Shown here piece after piece: positions 1-10,719 of a DNA stretch of 64,000 bases. The DNA is from Maniola hyperantus (taxonomy: Eukaryota > Arthropoda > Insecta > Lepidoptera > Nymphalidae): NCBI RefSeq assembly GCF_902806685.2, contig NC_048550.1, positions 10,025,383-10,089,382 on the forward strand, read 5' to 3'. The position numbers were made by a program, and so were the translations under genes. Each line of letters opens with the position of its first letter. The stretch's first letter is position 1. The notes below the pieces were generated by a model, which was given only the letters and a program-made list of their open reading frames with translations, was not told the origin of the DNA and ran no database searches.

Positions 1-75
1 CCAAAACCTTTCTCACTCTGAGAGGAGACCCGTGCTCTCTATTGAGCCGGTGATGGGTTGATCATGATGACGATG
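1..75 (+). mobile_element. SINE family E, 3' end
   Basis: This is the end of a tRNA-derived lepidopteran SINE: CTCACTCTGAGAGGAGACCCG, then GAGCCGGTGATGGGTTGATC, closing in (ATGATG)n. The same module is complete at 6905-7193 and 21233-21572. Confidence 0.75.
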
Positions 76-235
76 ATGATTAGGAGAGGAATACCAAAGA
101 AAAGGTGGATCGATTGCGTGAAAGAGGATATTATGCGCGGAAAAGGATGGATAATGCGTTAACGAATGACAGAAGCGAGTAGAAGAACTATCCCCCACAT
201 AGAGGGGGATAAGGACAAGGAGAAGTAAGGTTATA
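76..235 (+). pseudogene. RTE-like LINE, C-terminal and 3' relic
   Basis: The frame reads IPKKRWIDCVKED, the end of a LINE endonuclease-reverse transcriptase, followed by frameshifts. The 3' flank GAGGGGGATAAGGACAAGGAG matches the relic at 27425-27600. It sits directly on the ATG-rich SINE tail. Confidence 0.6.
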
Positions 236-701
236 TAGGTTTAATGAATGTAATATTAATTTGATACGCTCATAAAAATACACACTCTTTGCTTTTAATA
301 GACACAATAATATGCTATTTATCGATGCCAAGTAACCGCTGAACACTCTAGAGATCATAATCGGTCACGTACTAATGACTGGCAAAATTCCAGCGGTGTT
401 TTTATATCGCCACTTTCTCCCGGAGGAAAATCAACTGATTTATTAGGTGGCGGCCCAAGCCGTTTCGTGCTTCGGCCCCTTGGAAGAGTCGACGTTTATT
501 AGTTATTCGAGTAGTTTACGGCCTTCATTAAAGCTTCATTTACGCTAGAGCAACATATTGCGACATTGTGGCATGCCACAGCGCCCAGGACTGCATGGAA
601 CAACAGTTTAAATCTAGGAAGAATCACGTGCTAATGACTGCCAAAATTCCAGCGATGTTTTTATATCGCCACTCTCTCCCGGAGGAAAATCAATTGATTA
701 T

Positions 702-893
702 AAGTTGCAGTTGCAGTTATGCAGTCGCCAATTATAAGTAGGGCTAGTAGTACTAGAACTACTAGCCCTACTTATAATTGGCGACTGCACTAAGTAATTA
801 ATATTTTCAGAATTAAGTTTTTTTTTTAAATGTATTAGTGTAAGTAGTCGTTAGTTAATTTAATAAATAAAATAAAATAAAACCGTTTTGTTC
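702..893 (+). mobile_element. Insertion with perfect hairpin and A-rich tail
   Basis: This interrupts tandem unit 2. It carries 30-nt perfect inverted arms (721-750 and 759-788, GCAGTCGCCAATTATAAG...) around an 8-nt loop and ends in AATAAAATAAAATAAA, like a retroelement 3' tail. Family unknown. Confidence 0.55.
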
Positions 894-1224
894 TTTGGCC
901 CCTCGGAAGAGTTGACGTTTATTAGTTATTCGATAAGTTTACGGCCTTCATTAAAGCTCCATTTACGCTAGATCAACATAGTGCGACATTACGGCATGCC
1001 ACAGAACTGCATGCTACAATAATTTAGATCTAGGAAGAATTGTTGGCGATTTTCATACTGTAATAATATTATATTCTAATAGTTGACGATATTGTCTAGG
1101 CATAAAATAGATTGCCGCATGCTGTTTATTAAGGACGCAAAAGTTAATGTTTCCAATTATTGTGGTATGACGTATTGTGGCATGTTGATGCTCTGGCGTA
1201 AAACAGCCTTAAGTATTTTAAATG

Positions 1225-1422
1225 ATACCCGCGACTTCATCCGCGTGGATTTAGGTTTTTAAAAATCCCATAGGAACTCTTTGATTTTCCGGGATAAAAA
1301 TTAGCCTATGTCCTTCCCCGGGATCCAAGCTATCTCTGTACCAAATTTCGTCAAAATCGGTTTAACGGATGGGCCGTGAAAGGCTAGCAGACAGACAGAC
1401 AGACGGACAGACAGACAGATGG
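1225..1422 (-). mobile_element. Lep1-like Helitron (family A)
   Basis: Minus-strand copy with CCGCGACTTCATCCGCGTGG, TCCGGGATAAAAA, GGGCCGTGAAAGGCTAGCAG and a (CAGA)n tract. Intact relatives start TCCATACTAATATTATAAAT and end ...GCATCAGCTAG, the 5'-TC and 3'-CTAG rule of Helitrons. Confidence 0.75.
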
Positions 1423-1762
1423 ATTTCAAACGGAGCCATGAGCTTGTTGTAAGAGCCGAATTTTTGAAAATGAAAACAACTGCTAAATACTCCAAACATA
1501 ATAATCGGTCACGTATTTTTGTATCTTCTCATTCTCCCGGAGGGAAATCAACTGATTTATTACGTGGCGAACCAAGACGTTCCGTGCTCCAACCTCTCGA
1601 GAGAGTAAACGTTTATTTTGTTATTCTAATAGTTTACGGCCTTAATTTAGTATTTTATATTCACCACTTTGTTATTCCTCTCGATGGAATGGTATTGAAA
1701 CGTTCAAACTAATTAATTTATCGAATGGCGCTGTAAACAATTAGGATAGGTAGATAGATACA

Positions 1763-2645
1763 GGGTGTAACTAGAACGCTAGCAAAAACGAAGATAGGTG
1801 ATAGTACTGATGATTACTGATATGATAATACAAACACAGCCAAGTGCGAGTTAGACTCGCGCACCGAGGGATCCGTACATAGTCGTATTTTTTTGACATT
1901 TTGCATAATATAAAAACCTGTTTAAGAATGTACAGGTAAAGCCTTTTCATATTATCCTGGCCTTATTTAATATTATATTGGCCTACCAGGTTAGCCCGCT
2001 ATCATCTTAGACTGCATCATCACTTACCACCAGGTGAGATTGCAGTCAAGGGCTAACTTGTACCTGAATAAAAAAAATAAATTATGATATCCCACTTGAT
2101 ATGGTAATCTTACTTTAAAAGTTGAAAACACTAATTATTTGTTCATGAACTCATTTTTTTTGTGATGTATCCACAAATTCACGGTTTTCAAATTTTTCCC
2201 CTTATGTCTGCTATAAGAACTACCTACCTGCCAAATTTCATAATTCTAGGTCAACGGGAAGTACCTACCCTGGTAGGTTTCTTGACAGACACGACAGACA
2301 GACAACGAAGTGATCCTATAAGAGTTCCTTTTTTTCCTTTTGAGGTACGGAACCCTAAAAAAAGCAAAAAATATGTATTTTTAAAACTTCGAAAACTACT
2401 TATATTACTAGGTACTTATAGCAAATAAAAAAATTGACGTGCGTAAATAGGCCAATCGGAGTTAATGCTGCGTCGTAGGTGGAGTATTGACCCGAGTTTT
2501 GCACGCTATGCATTGCGGGTTTGAAAAATACTAAATCACTAAAACTACAAAATAAGGCAAAAATGTTTAATGGTTATTGAATTTTTAGGTAGTATAATAA
2601 TAACGCTATATATTTGTTCGCGTTCTGGTTACGCCCTTTATAAAT
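1763..2645 (+). mobile_element. MITE family F, interrupted by nested repeats
   Basis: The left end ACAGGGTGTAACTAGAACGC is at 1763. The right part resumes at about 2440 and ends CGTTCTGGTTACGCCCT at about 2643. Between them sits a B repeat, itself holding a SINE tail. The uninterrupted relative at 15161-15530 is 370 bp. Confidence 0.75.
1838..2368 (+). repeat. Family B repeat, with SINE D tail at 1968-2077
   Basis: It runs from CCAAGTGCGAGTTAGACTCGCGC to TACGGAACCCTAAAAA. The 3' part of SINE D (TTAGCCCGC...CTTAGACTGCATCATC...GAATAAAAAAA) is inserted with a likely ATTAT duplication. B is class-unresolved; it carries a GACA microsatellite. Confidence 0.75.
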
Positions 2646-2943
2646 GATAACCTGTAACAACTGGTCGGATCCCCACGCGCTTGCACGCGTCGACCAAGCC
2701 ATTAAGTTGTTAGTGCTGATGTCATTTTATTGTTGGAATATAACTTTTACAAAAAATGGACATACCTACTCGATTGGGTGCCCATCAAACCCATCAAGCC
2801 CATCCACATCAAATCACGTCTGACTCATCTTCCATACTGTAATGTATGAACTATTACTGTCGTCTCGCTCCTATATACTCCGCACTCTATAGATAGTGAT
2901 CATGGATCAGAGTAACCCATTCCAGACACACGGCGTATGGCTA

Positions 2944-3090
2944 GGAAGTAACCCAGGTCTTCGAAGACCTGGGCGCGTTTGGAACCTACGTAGCTTTAGT
3001 TTTAAGTTCGCGTAAAAATAATCACCACTATATCATCATCTTACAAATGCAACAAGCGACCATCAAAAAGTGTAATTTTACCGATCTATT
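2944..3090 (+). mobile_element. LINE 3' tail, family G
   Basis: GACCTGGGCGCGTTTGGAACC, GTAGCTTTAGTTTTAAGTT and AATCACCACTATA are shared with 14405-14570 and 38388-38525, where the block ends in TTTGAATAAAT and a short T-rich repeat, as in non-LTR retrotransposon 3' ends. Confidence 0.6.
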
Positions 3091-4200
3091 TCTTTTTCAG
3101 GTTGATTGTTAGATAGACCGCAATAATATAATATTCTATTAAGATATTTTATAAATATTTGACAAAATATTTTGATGAAGAATTTTTGGATTGCTTAAAA
3201 AGACAGCTTAGTTTGAGAAAAGTATTTATAAAATTCAAAAGCTAAAAGGCTAAAATGTTTACTCTCAGTCCTAACAAATGCCTATAATATTACTTTAGAA
3301 ATATTAAACGGTTTTTAGCAGAAAAGCCTTTATGGAATTTCCTTAGCAAACAGAAGACGAAAGGTATAAAACATTAATCTTATTATATTATGGAGACGAA
3401 AAACCGCAAAAGGTAAAAATTTATTATGTGCGTGAAAAAGAATTCTCTTGATAAATATAATACTGTTGTCACTAGTAGTTTACTTTATTGAAGCAAATAT
3501 TAAAAAAAAAATACTTGCCTAGCATCTACTTATAATTAATTAAAACACGCACACATACACACATAATCAAATGTATCCAGTATTTGAGGCACCATTGTTT
3601 GCGAGCATGTCTTGTAACTTGGCTCAGTGAGTTAAAAACTTAATTGTAATATTTTTAATATAAAAAAATATATTAAGAAAACCTTTGTATACGAAAATAA
3701 AGAACAAAAGATTTAGGCGCTTTATGTTATACCCACAAAACAGATAAAATCAGAGTTTCAAAGAAGGAATAAAGAGATTCGATCATAATAGAGTTACTCA
3801 AGTAAAAGCTTCTGTAATTTCGAAAGTCTTTCATATAATATTTTCTTTTCAAAAACTCCGCACTTCCAAGTGCAGATTATTTTTATGAAAAGTAGATACT
3901 ACAATTTGAAAGCTTGATAAAAGCATTGCAAATCTTGTAACGTAAAGCGATTACTAAAATCGTATCAATATCAAGTCAATTTCGGAATTTCTTTGCTATA
4001 ATAATTTAAACGTATTGGTTTAGCCATCACTAATTTTTCAAAGTTATTGAAATTGCAAACCCAAAATATAATATAGGTATGAAAATTTAAAACACTATAC
4101 CTAGCAACCGCAAATCTAGCTTTTCTATACCTAGACCAAACATCATCAAATTGCTGAACGAAATTTAAAATAACTATTGTAATTATCAACCGATAGACGT
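3091..4200. other. AT-rich, no gene or recognised repeat
   Basis: I see no convincing exon, repeat family or structured element in this stretch. Confidence 0.5.
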
Positions 4201-4214
4201 CCATTGCTGGATGT

Positions 4215-4520
4215 AGAATTCTTCTTCTTGAAATGCTGTCTCCTATCGGAGGCTGGCAATCATTAAGCTATCTGCACCTTGGACACTGCTGCTCGGAAAA
4301 GAGATCGGGTACTCTTCTTGTACCATTGACGTAAATTCTTTAGCCATGATGTTCTTCTACGGCCGGGTGGTCTTCTGCCGGCTATTTTCCCCTGAATAAT
4401 GAGCTGAAGGAAGCGTATTTGCTATTTCTCATAATGTGGCCGAAGTACTCCAACTTCCGCACTTTTATGGTCTTCAGGATTTCAAGATCTTTGCATTTTT
4501 GACACGCTGTACCCGAGAGA
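4215..4520 (-). pseudogene. LINE endonuclease-reverse transcriptase C-terminal relic
   Basis: On the minus strand it reads LKTIKVRKLEYFGHIMRNS, then after a frameshift LIIQGKIAGRRPPGRRRTSW and LFRAAVSKVQIA. This is the C-terminal region of a common insect LINE polyprotein. A sister fragment lies at 62507-62720. Confidence 0.75.
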
Positions 4521-4853
4521 TTCTCAACATTCTTTTGTATATACCCCCATTTCAAAAGCTTCTAACTTTTTTTGGATATAGAATATAGATCCCTTATATG
4601 GACTTCCACAGGCTACGGTCTTGCACCGCAGGAAATTGTATGAAGCCGCACACACTCGCGAAAAAAATACACGCAAAAGGAAATAATTCTGCGGACAAAA
4701 TCGGATGGTGAAATAGGGACTCTTGGAAATGATTTTAAGAATTCCTAACCAAGCGAAATCAGGGCATGAGATCTAGCAAATGCATTTTAGATCACTCATT
4801 TTTCAATTAAATCTAACATTCTCCTGAGTACTCATATTCAGTAAATAAATTAT

Positions 4854-4877
4854 ATTCTATTCTATTCTATTCTATTC
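4854..4877 (+). repeat. TTCTA microsatellite
   Basis: About five TTCTA units follow AATAAATTATA, resembling a LINE 3' tail. A similar tail occurs at 32515-32541. Confidence 0.7.
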
Positions 4878-5108
4878 AAGAAAGTCGAACTCTACAACTC
4901 GAAACACGAAATAGAAAATACGATTTCCTGTTGCAATGTAGAAATGTAGGTCATAAAAATAGAGTTACTACATATTCGTATCGGCTCGGAACTCAAATGC
5001 ATCGATACGAAGACGAGTGTTATTCTATTTCCGTTGCGATTTGATCGTTTGCCTGGGTGAGCGATGATTGAGAAAAGCGTGTTCTTAATTGGATCTACTT
5101 ATGTAACA

Positions 5109-5250
5109 CTAGCTTATGCTCGCGACTTCGTCCCCGTGGGCTTCAAAAATTTCAAACCCCTATTTTACCCCCTTATCGGTTGAATTTTCAAATCTATTTC
5201 TTAGCGGATGTAGGTTATATACGTTATAATAGTTATTATCGGCATGCCAA
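5109..5250 (+). repeat. Family C repeat, 5' part
   Basis: ACTAGCTTATGCTCGCGACTTCG, AACCCCTATTTTACCCCCTTA and TTCTTAGCGGATG are the head of family C, complete at 20006-20222. The 3' (AGTC)n end is missing here. Confidence 0.7.
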
Positions 5251-5377
5251 AGTACTACGAGTTCTTAACTCTGGCGACAAGCTTTTTTATCATATAAATT
5301 ATTGTGTAATGACCATAGAGCAGAAACCAAGAGGAGTTGGCCTAAGCAACTGTGCACTGTGATTTTCAACTAGGTCC

Positions 5378-5402
5378 TGACGTCATCACTGTGGGCGGGG
5401 CC
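5378..5402 (+). promoter_or_regulatory. CRE and GC-box upstream of the THAP exon
   Basis: A perfect TGACGTCA palindrome (CREB/ATF-type site) is followed by GGGCGGGGCC, about 90-110 bp upstream of the THAP ATG. This is probably part of the transposon promoter. Motif-based only. Confidence 0.4.
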
Positions 5403-5490
5403 TTAGTTAGTATGCTGTCTGCGTTCGTCAGGTTCACATATATTGAGACTCGTATTATCGGTGTGTTTTCGCGTTTTTAAGAACAAAAGG

Positions 5491-5567
5491 ATGAAGTGTT
5501 GTGTTTTATCGTGTCAAAGTTATTCAGACAGACGTTCTGATGCTATGAATGGTATCACATTTCATTT
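5491..5567 (+). pseudogene. Orphan first exon of a THAP-domain transposase
   Basis: The ATG opens MKCCVLSCQSY, then NGITFH, and ends at a clean GTAAGT donor. This is the beginning of a C2CH THAP finger: the C-x3-C pair (C4, C8) and the GI-x-FH motif. The later Cys and His that complete the finger are not in the element. It looks like the 5' exon left after internal deletion of a P-type transposase. Host THAP genes have the same start, but the enclosing terminal repeats and target duplication make a transposon origin much more likely. Confidence 0.7.
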
Positions 5568-5992
5568 GTAAGTAATTTTATACGTAATTATTAAATTGTT
5601 TCTACACTTATTGACATCTAGTGTGAGATAGCTGAACTATGTAGTGACATCAATATATCGATGTTAGGTCGCTAAGCGAGTAGTTTTGCTACTAACCCGC
5701 AGATGGAAAATTGAGAAGTGGGCGGCGTTCCACAACCCCTCACCCCGCAAAATGTCAATCGATATTTCATAGGGAAATCTTAATACAACATCTCCTCTTT
5801 GTTTCTGCTCTATGGTAATGACCTTATGAGTTGATAGTAAAAGTTTTAAAGAAAAGTTTATTTTATTATTTATTTAAGTTCGAAAACAAGCTTTTACTTT
5901 TATCAAATATCAGTAGGTCACTTGTGGAACACAGACTGAATGTCGATACAAATAATGAGGCGGCACAGAGTGTAGGTTAATCTTTGCCGTTG

Positions 5993-6104
5993 CGTATAGT
6001 AGGCGACAGGTCGAGATGGCAATCGGGGTATGAGGCGGGAGGCGCCCCGCACACCCGCACGTATCCGCCATCTCGACCGGTCGCGTACCTACTATAGGCA
6101 CAAT
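5993..6104. mobile_element. CpG-rich MITE family H
   Basis: The ends TATAGTAGGCGACAGGTCGAG and its inverse enclose a GC-rich core (GGGGTATGAGGCGGGAGGCG). Related pieces are at 6560-6645, 20250-20312, 43128-43217 and 46644-46806. TATA-like ends suggest a TA target (inference). Confidence 0.65.
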
Positions 6105-6559
6105 TCTTCGGTTAACCACACGAGTCAGAGTCCTTCTCTTTCTATTATAAAAGTTAAAAAAAAGTATTTAAATAATTAGGTTAGAAGAAATAAGCAATAT
6201 TATTATCTGTGTGCTATTGTTTTACTATTTTTATTACTTTTTGTTTCGCTTCGATTTCTTTAAAAGTTTTCGCTTTAACGGGCAAACTTTAGAAAAACAT
6301 TTTAGGTGATTTCGGTAAACTTAAATAAATGTTAGAACTTTTCCAACTGGAAAGGATTTCGCTGTCGGCAAACGATTGCAAGATGTACTTTATTTTTAGT
6401 GTAGGTATCTGTTGAGTTTGCACTAAACACATCAAATATATGAATATTATAATTTAGACATTTTATGTACATACCACGATTAATTTGGTGATTTTATTTG
6501 TCGATATTTCGACCCAATTGCACGGGTCGTGGTCATTCACGGCCGGACGTCATCGGATG

Positions 6560-6645
6560 ACGTCCTCCGCGAGGGCTGCGCGAGTGTACGGGGCATCTAC
6601 ACACCGATTCCCATCTCGACCTGTCGCGTACTATTAAAAAAAAAA
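6560..6645. mobile_element. CpG-rich MITE family H, half copy
   Basis: CGCGAGGGCTGCGCGAGTG followed by CCCATCTCGACCTGTCGCGTA, one arm of family H. Confidence 0.55.
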
Positions 6646-6892
6646 TAGATGAATCACCCACTGCGCGTGTATCAGGTCAGATCTCTTTCTTAACGTAATT
6701 ATGCGTACCTATTATTTGCTCCTCCTGGTTAGTACCTCTAGGCCCTAGGTTTTTTAAAAATTACTAGCGCTTGGCTGCAATCAGACGTGGCAAGTGATGA
6801 TGTAGCCTAATATGGAGCGCGCTTACCTAGAAGATGCCTATTCACTCTTGACTTGAAGGTACCCATATTATTTTTGAAGAGGAAAACTGGTT

Positions 6893-7205
6893 TATATGAG
6901 GTTTCATCATGATCAACCCATCACCGGCTCTCTACAGAACACGGGTCTCCTCTCAGATTGAGAAGGGTTTTGATCATAGTCTACCACGCTGGCCATGGGC
7001 GGATTGGTAGACTTCACACACCTTTATGTGAACACATTATGAAAACATTATGGAGAACTCGCAGGCATGCAGGTTTCCTCACGATGTTTTCCTTCTCCGT
7101 TAAAGCAACTGATATTTAATTAATTAAAAAGTTGCGTACCCGGGATCGAACCCCCGACCTCCGATTAGAAGGCGGACGTCCTAATCACTAGTCTATATGA
7201 GGTTT
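6893..7205 (-). mobile_element. SINE family E with 12-bp TSD
   Basis: A nearly full minus-strand copy, 6905-7193, is flanked by perfect TATATGAGGTTT duplications (6893-6904 and 7194-7205). Its head has a B-box-like GGGTTCGATCCCGGG, and its tail reads GATGGGTTGATCATGATG. This type resembles lepidopteran Metulj-class tRNA-derived SINEs (from memory). Confidence 0.85.
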
Positions 7206-7611
7206 ACTAAAGTTAAATTAATTCCACTCTGTTTAACACAATATTAATTAATATCAACACACAGATGGAACCCGAAATTCAAACGAGAATCACATCACGA
7301 TAACGAAACTATGCCTGAAACATAGTAACCATAAATCCAATTTACCTAAATACTAACAAAACAACCTTGAACTTACGACTCGTAACTAATATTCATGTAA
7401 TGTATTGACGTAAGAAAAGTATTTTATAATAACCAAAGTTTGGTCTAACCTTGTTACGAAAGTTCAACTTTGCCTAATATCATTCTCGTTTTCATTATAG
7501 TCTGAGAATTCTTTCTGAAAATACTCACCTACATGTAACTTTTTTTAACTACACTTATGCTCAGGCTGGGTGGATGAATGGTGGATCTTAGAACTATATT
7601 CGCATCTCACG

Positions 7612-7745
7612 TACATCAGCCTTTAGAATGACATTTCGGCTTTGTAGAGCGTTGTCTTTGTCACTGTTACCTATAATATAACTTTTTTAGGTCTCAACGA
7701 CAGAGACAATGCTCTAAAAATCTCCTTCTAAAAGTCGATGTACAT
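7612..7745. mobile_element. Palindromic MITE family I, copy 1
   Basis: Arms CATCAGCCTTTAGAATGACA...TTGTAGAGCGTTGTCT face ...AGAGACAATGCTCTA and CTTCTAAAAGTCGATGTAC. Copies 2 and 3 are at 8268-8445 and 53224-53400. Confidence 0.7.
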
Positions 7746-7817
7746 TACTATCTATCTGAATAGGAGGCCAAATCTTTGGGTTCACCGATTCTTAATGTAA
7801 TACATAATAGGTACAAT

Positions 7818-8003
7818 CCATACTAATATTATAAATGCGAAAGTGTGTCCTGCCTGCTAGCCTTTCACGGCTCATCCGTTCAATCGATTTTTACGGAATT
7901 TGTAAGTACAGAGATAGCTTGCATACTGGGGAAGGAAATCAAAGAGTTCCCACGGGATTTTAAAAACCAAATTCCACGCAGACGAAGTCGCGGGCACCAT
8001 CTA
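7818..8003 (+). mobile_element. Lep1-like Helitron (family A), near full length
   Basis: Starts TCCATACTAATATTATAAAT and ends GTCGCGGGCACCATCTAG, fitting 5'-TC/3'-CTAG Helitron ends. No coding capacity. Confidence 0.8.
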
Positions 8004-8267
8004 GTACAACACCATCTAGTACATTAACAGACAAGATTGTTAAGTAAGAGGATAAGACTAGAGGGCACTTAAGTCTTTTACGACATGTCAGACGTACTAA
8101 CTACGAGCTAATAACCTGGATCACGGTCGTTAAGTTGAGGCCTTGACTGCTATTACTCACATAATATACCATACATTGTCGCGAGTAAACCGTATCTGTG
8201 TGCCTACAAGACATCGATAAACCACTTAAAGTCTAAACTAACATTGTCGTTTAGAACACATACAGTA

Positions 8268-8445
8268 CGCGGCCGAAAGTGATGAACATCGGCCTTTAGA
8301 ATGATACTTCATCTTTGTAGAGCGTTGTCTCCGTCACTCATACCCATATGACGCATTGTCGATCTCAACGACGGAGACAGTGCTCTACAAATCTGCTGTC
8401 TCCTTCTAAAGATCAATGTTTATCACTTTTGGCCGCGTTCTGTAA
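8268..8445. mobile_element. Palindromic MITE family I, copy 2
   Basis: Ends ACGCGGCCGAAAGTGATGAAC and its inverse; internal GAGCGTTGTCTCCGTCACTC facing GACGGAGACAGTGCTC. About 175 bp and almost wholly self-complementary. Confidence 0.75.
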
Positions 8446-8641
8446 GTAATAGATACAAGACTAGTATTTCTTTCCATTTTTTTAATTTATTGAAAATATT
8501 ACAAGAAAACTTAAAGCTATAGCCTTATCTAATCACTGTACGAATGGAATGGTGCCAATCGTCTTCGGAAGAGTTGCCATATGTCGTCAGTATTCTTTTC
8601 TTTGTGATAAACTCATTATCAAACGTCGTCTTCAGTTGAAA

Positions 8642-9049
8642 TGAAAAAAAAACCGGCCAAGTGCGAGTCAGACTCGCGCACTGTGGGTTCCGTACTACAA
8701 TCGTATTTTACCGACATTTTGCACGATAAATCAAAAACTGTTATGCCTAAAAATAAATAAAAATCTGTTTTAAAATGTACAAGTAAAGCCCTTTCACTTG
8801 GTATAGTAATCTTACTTTGAAAGTTGAAAATAGCAATATTTGTTCATGAACATAATATGTCTGCTATAAGACCTAGACCTAGATCTAGACCCTAGCTAGA
8901 CCTTCCTGCCAAATTTCATGATTCTAGGTCAACGGTAAGTACCCTATAGGTTTCTTGACAGACAGAAAGACAGACAGACAGACAGACAACAAAGTGATCC
9001 TATAAGGGTTCCGTTTTTCCTTTTCAGGCACGGAACCCTAAAAAGTATG
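8642..9049 (+). repeat. Family B repeat, near full length
   Basis: Runs from AACCGGCCAAGTGCGAGTC to GGCACGGAACCCTAAAAAG with a (CAGA)n tract. Pairs with a minus copy at 9473-9932, forming a large inverted pair. Confidence 0.75.
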
Positions 9050-9472
9050 AAAAAATATGTAATCGATGTTGTGACACGCTTAATGATTTTGTTAATTAAT
9101 TAAAATTCTACCACTTAGTTTTTTTTTAATTAGCGGGAGCATAATTAATTAAATTCGTAAATTTTTTACGCCACGTTTTTTTCGCTACAAGTTGTGTTTT
9201 CTCTATGACAAAGCTAGACGTCTAATCAAAGATCTCATCAGGCATCAGGGGATTCAAGTAATCTCATGCAAAGTACGAGATGTAATAAAGTGACGCGTCT
9301 CGGGGCAATAAGGATTGATTGGACATTTACTTGAGATTGCAGAATTTATTAGTTTAACTGGAGCACTTGCAATATAAACCTCACGTTTGTAATAAATTTG
9401 AAAAATTATAACTAGCTGATCCGTTCTAGCTTCGCCTAGGTTCAAGTTCTTAAAATCTTTGATTAGGATAGG

Positions 9473-9932
9473 ATTTTTAGGGTTCCGAACCTCAAAAGGA
9501 AAAACGGAACCCTTATAGGATCACTTTGTTGTCTGTCTGTCTGTCTGTCCGTCTGTCCGTCTGTCCGTCTGTCCGTCTGTCTGTCAAAAAACCTACAGTG
9601 TACTTCCCGTTGACCTAGAATCATGAAATTTGGCAGGTAGGTAGATCTTATAGCTGACATTTGGGGAAAAATCTGAAAACCGTAAATTTAGGGTTAGATC
9701 ACACAAAAATATTAAATTGTGGTCATGAACTAATAATTAGTATTTTCAGTTTTCTTACTAAGATAACTACATCAAGTGGGGTATCATACCTATGGAAGGT
9801 TCACCTGTGCATTCTAAAACAGATTTTTATGCATCATAGTTTTTGAATTATCGTGCAAAATGTCGCAAAATACGACTGTACTACGGAACCCACAGTGCGC
9901 GAGCCTGACTCGCACTTGGCCGGTTTTTTTTT
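9473..9932 (-). repeat. Family B repeat, full length
   Basis: Runs from TTTTTAGGGTTCCG to CGCACTTGGCCGGTTTTT on the plus strand, so the copy is on the minus strand. Contains a long GTCTGTCTGTCC microsatellite. Confidence 0.8.
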
Positions 9933-9992
9933 TCTGGAAAACCCCTGATGTTTATAATTCGGTGTCCTTGCATATGATTGTTTTATTTTTAC

Positions 9993-10219
9993 TAGATGAT
10001 GCCCGCGACTTCGTCGGCGTGGATTTAGGTCATTAAAAATCCCGTGGGAACTCTTTGATTTTCCGGGATATAAAGAAGCCTATGTCCTTTCCCGGGATGC
10101 AAGCTATCTCTATACGAAATTTCGTCAAAATCGCTTGAACGGATGGGCCGTGAAAGGCTAGCAGACAAAACAAACAGACAGACAGACATACAAACTTTCA
10201 CATTTATAATATTAATATG
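9993..10219 (-). mobile_element. Lep1-like Helitron (family A)
   Basis: CTAGATGATGCCCGCGACTTC at one end and TTATAATATTAATATGGA at the other are the inverted 3' and 5' Helitron ends; (CAGA)n inside. Confidence 0.8.
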
Positions 10220-10719
10220 GATGTGGATTGTGGACAGTATGGAAGTATGGATTTTGAAAATTGATTATTAAATGATCATCTAGCTTTTTTCTCTAAAGTA
10301 GGACACACGGTATTTCTGAAAGCTTTTTAAGCAAAAACTTAGTGAATTTGAATGCAGTTCTGTTATAATTCAGAACATTTTACTAAGCATTCACTTAACA
10401 ATGATGTGAAAAAGGACTAATAAACGACTACTATATAATTTTTACATGTATGACACGTCCATAAAGTCCTTAAATGTTTCCCATATAAAATAAACTAAAT
10501 ACGAATAGGTCATCGGACACACGTGTCCTTCAATGACTAATAAAAAACAGAGCAATTTGTTGGAATCGATAAAGTGAATAAATAATTAATGGAATTGGAA
10601 ACCAAGTCCGAGTGCGACGTGAGTTTACCTACTCTACCTACTTGTATTTATTTTGGTTTGGTGTCTTTCTAACTAGAGTATAAAATTGCATAATCTTTGC
10701 GTTACTTCGAAGTTTGATG

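Larger units (their letters stand above)
361..1730 (+). repeat. Degenerate tandem repeat, about 265-bp unit
   Basis: Three recognisable units at 361-625, 626-1040 and 1498-1665 share CTCCCGGAGGAAAATCAA, GTTTATTAGTTATTCGA and TTTACGGCCTTCATTAAAG blocks. Unit 2 is split by an insertion (about 702-893) and a Helitron lies before unit 3. A weaker unit may lie at 1080-1215. Confidence 0.75.
5314..5814 (+). mobile_element. P-element-like 501-bp mini-transposon carrying a THAP exon
   Basis: Termini are CATAGAGCAGAAAC and its inverse GTTTCTGCTCTATG, with similarity running about 28 bp inward. The element is flanked by a perfect 8-bp duplication GTAATGAC (5306-5313 and 5815-5822). Inside is a promoter-like segment and an exon that starts a THAP zinc finger. 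CA...TG ends, 8-bp duplications and a THAP DNA-binding domain are the combination known for P-element transposases. The rest of the transposase is missing, so this is an internally deleted copy. A hAT origin is possible from the 8-bp duplication alone, but THAP argues for P. Confidence 0.75.
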
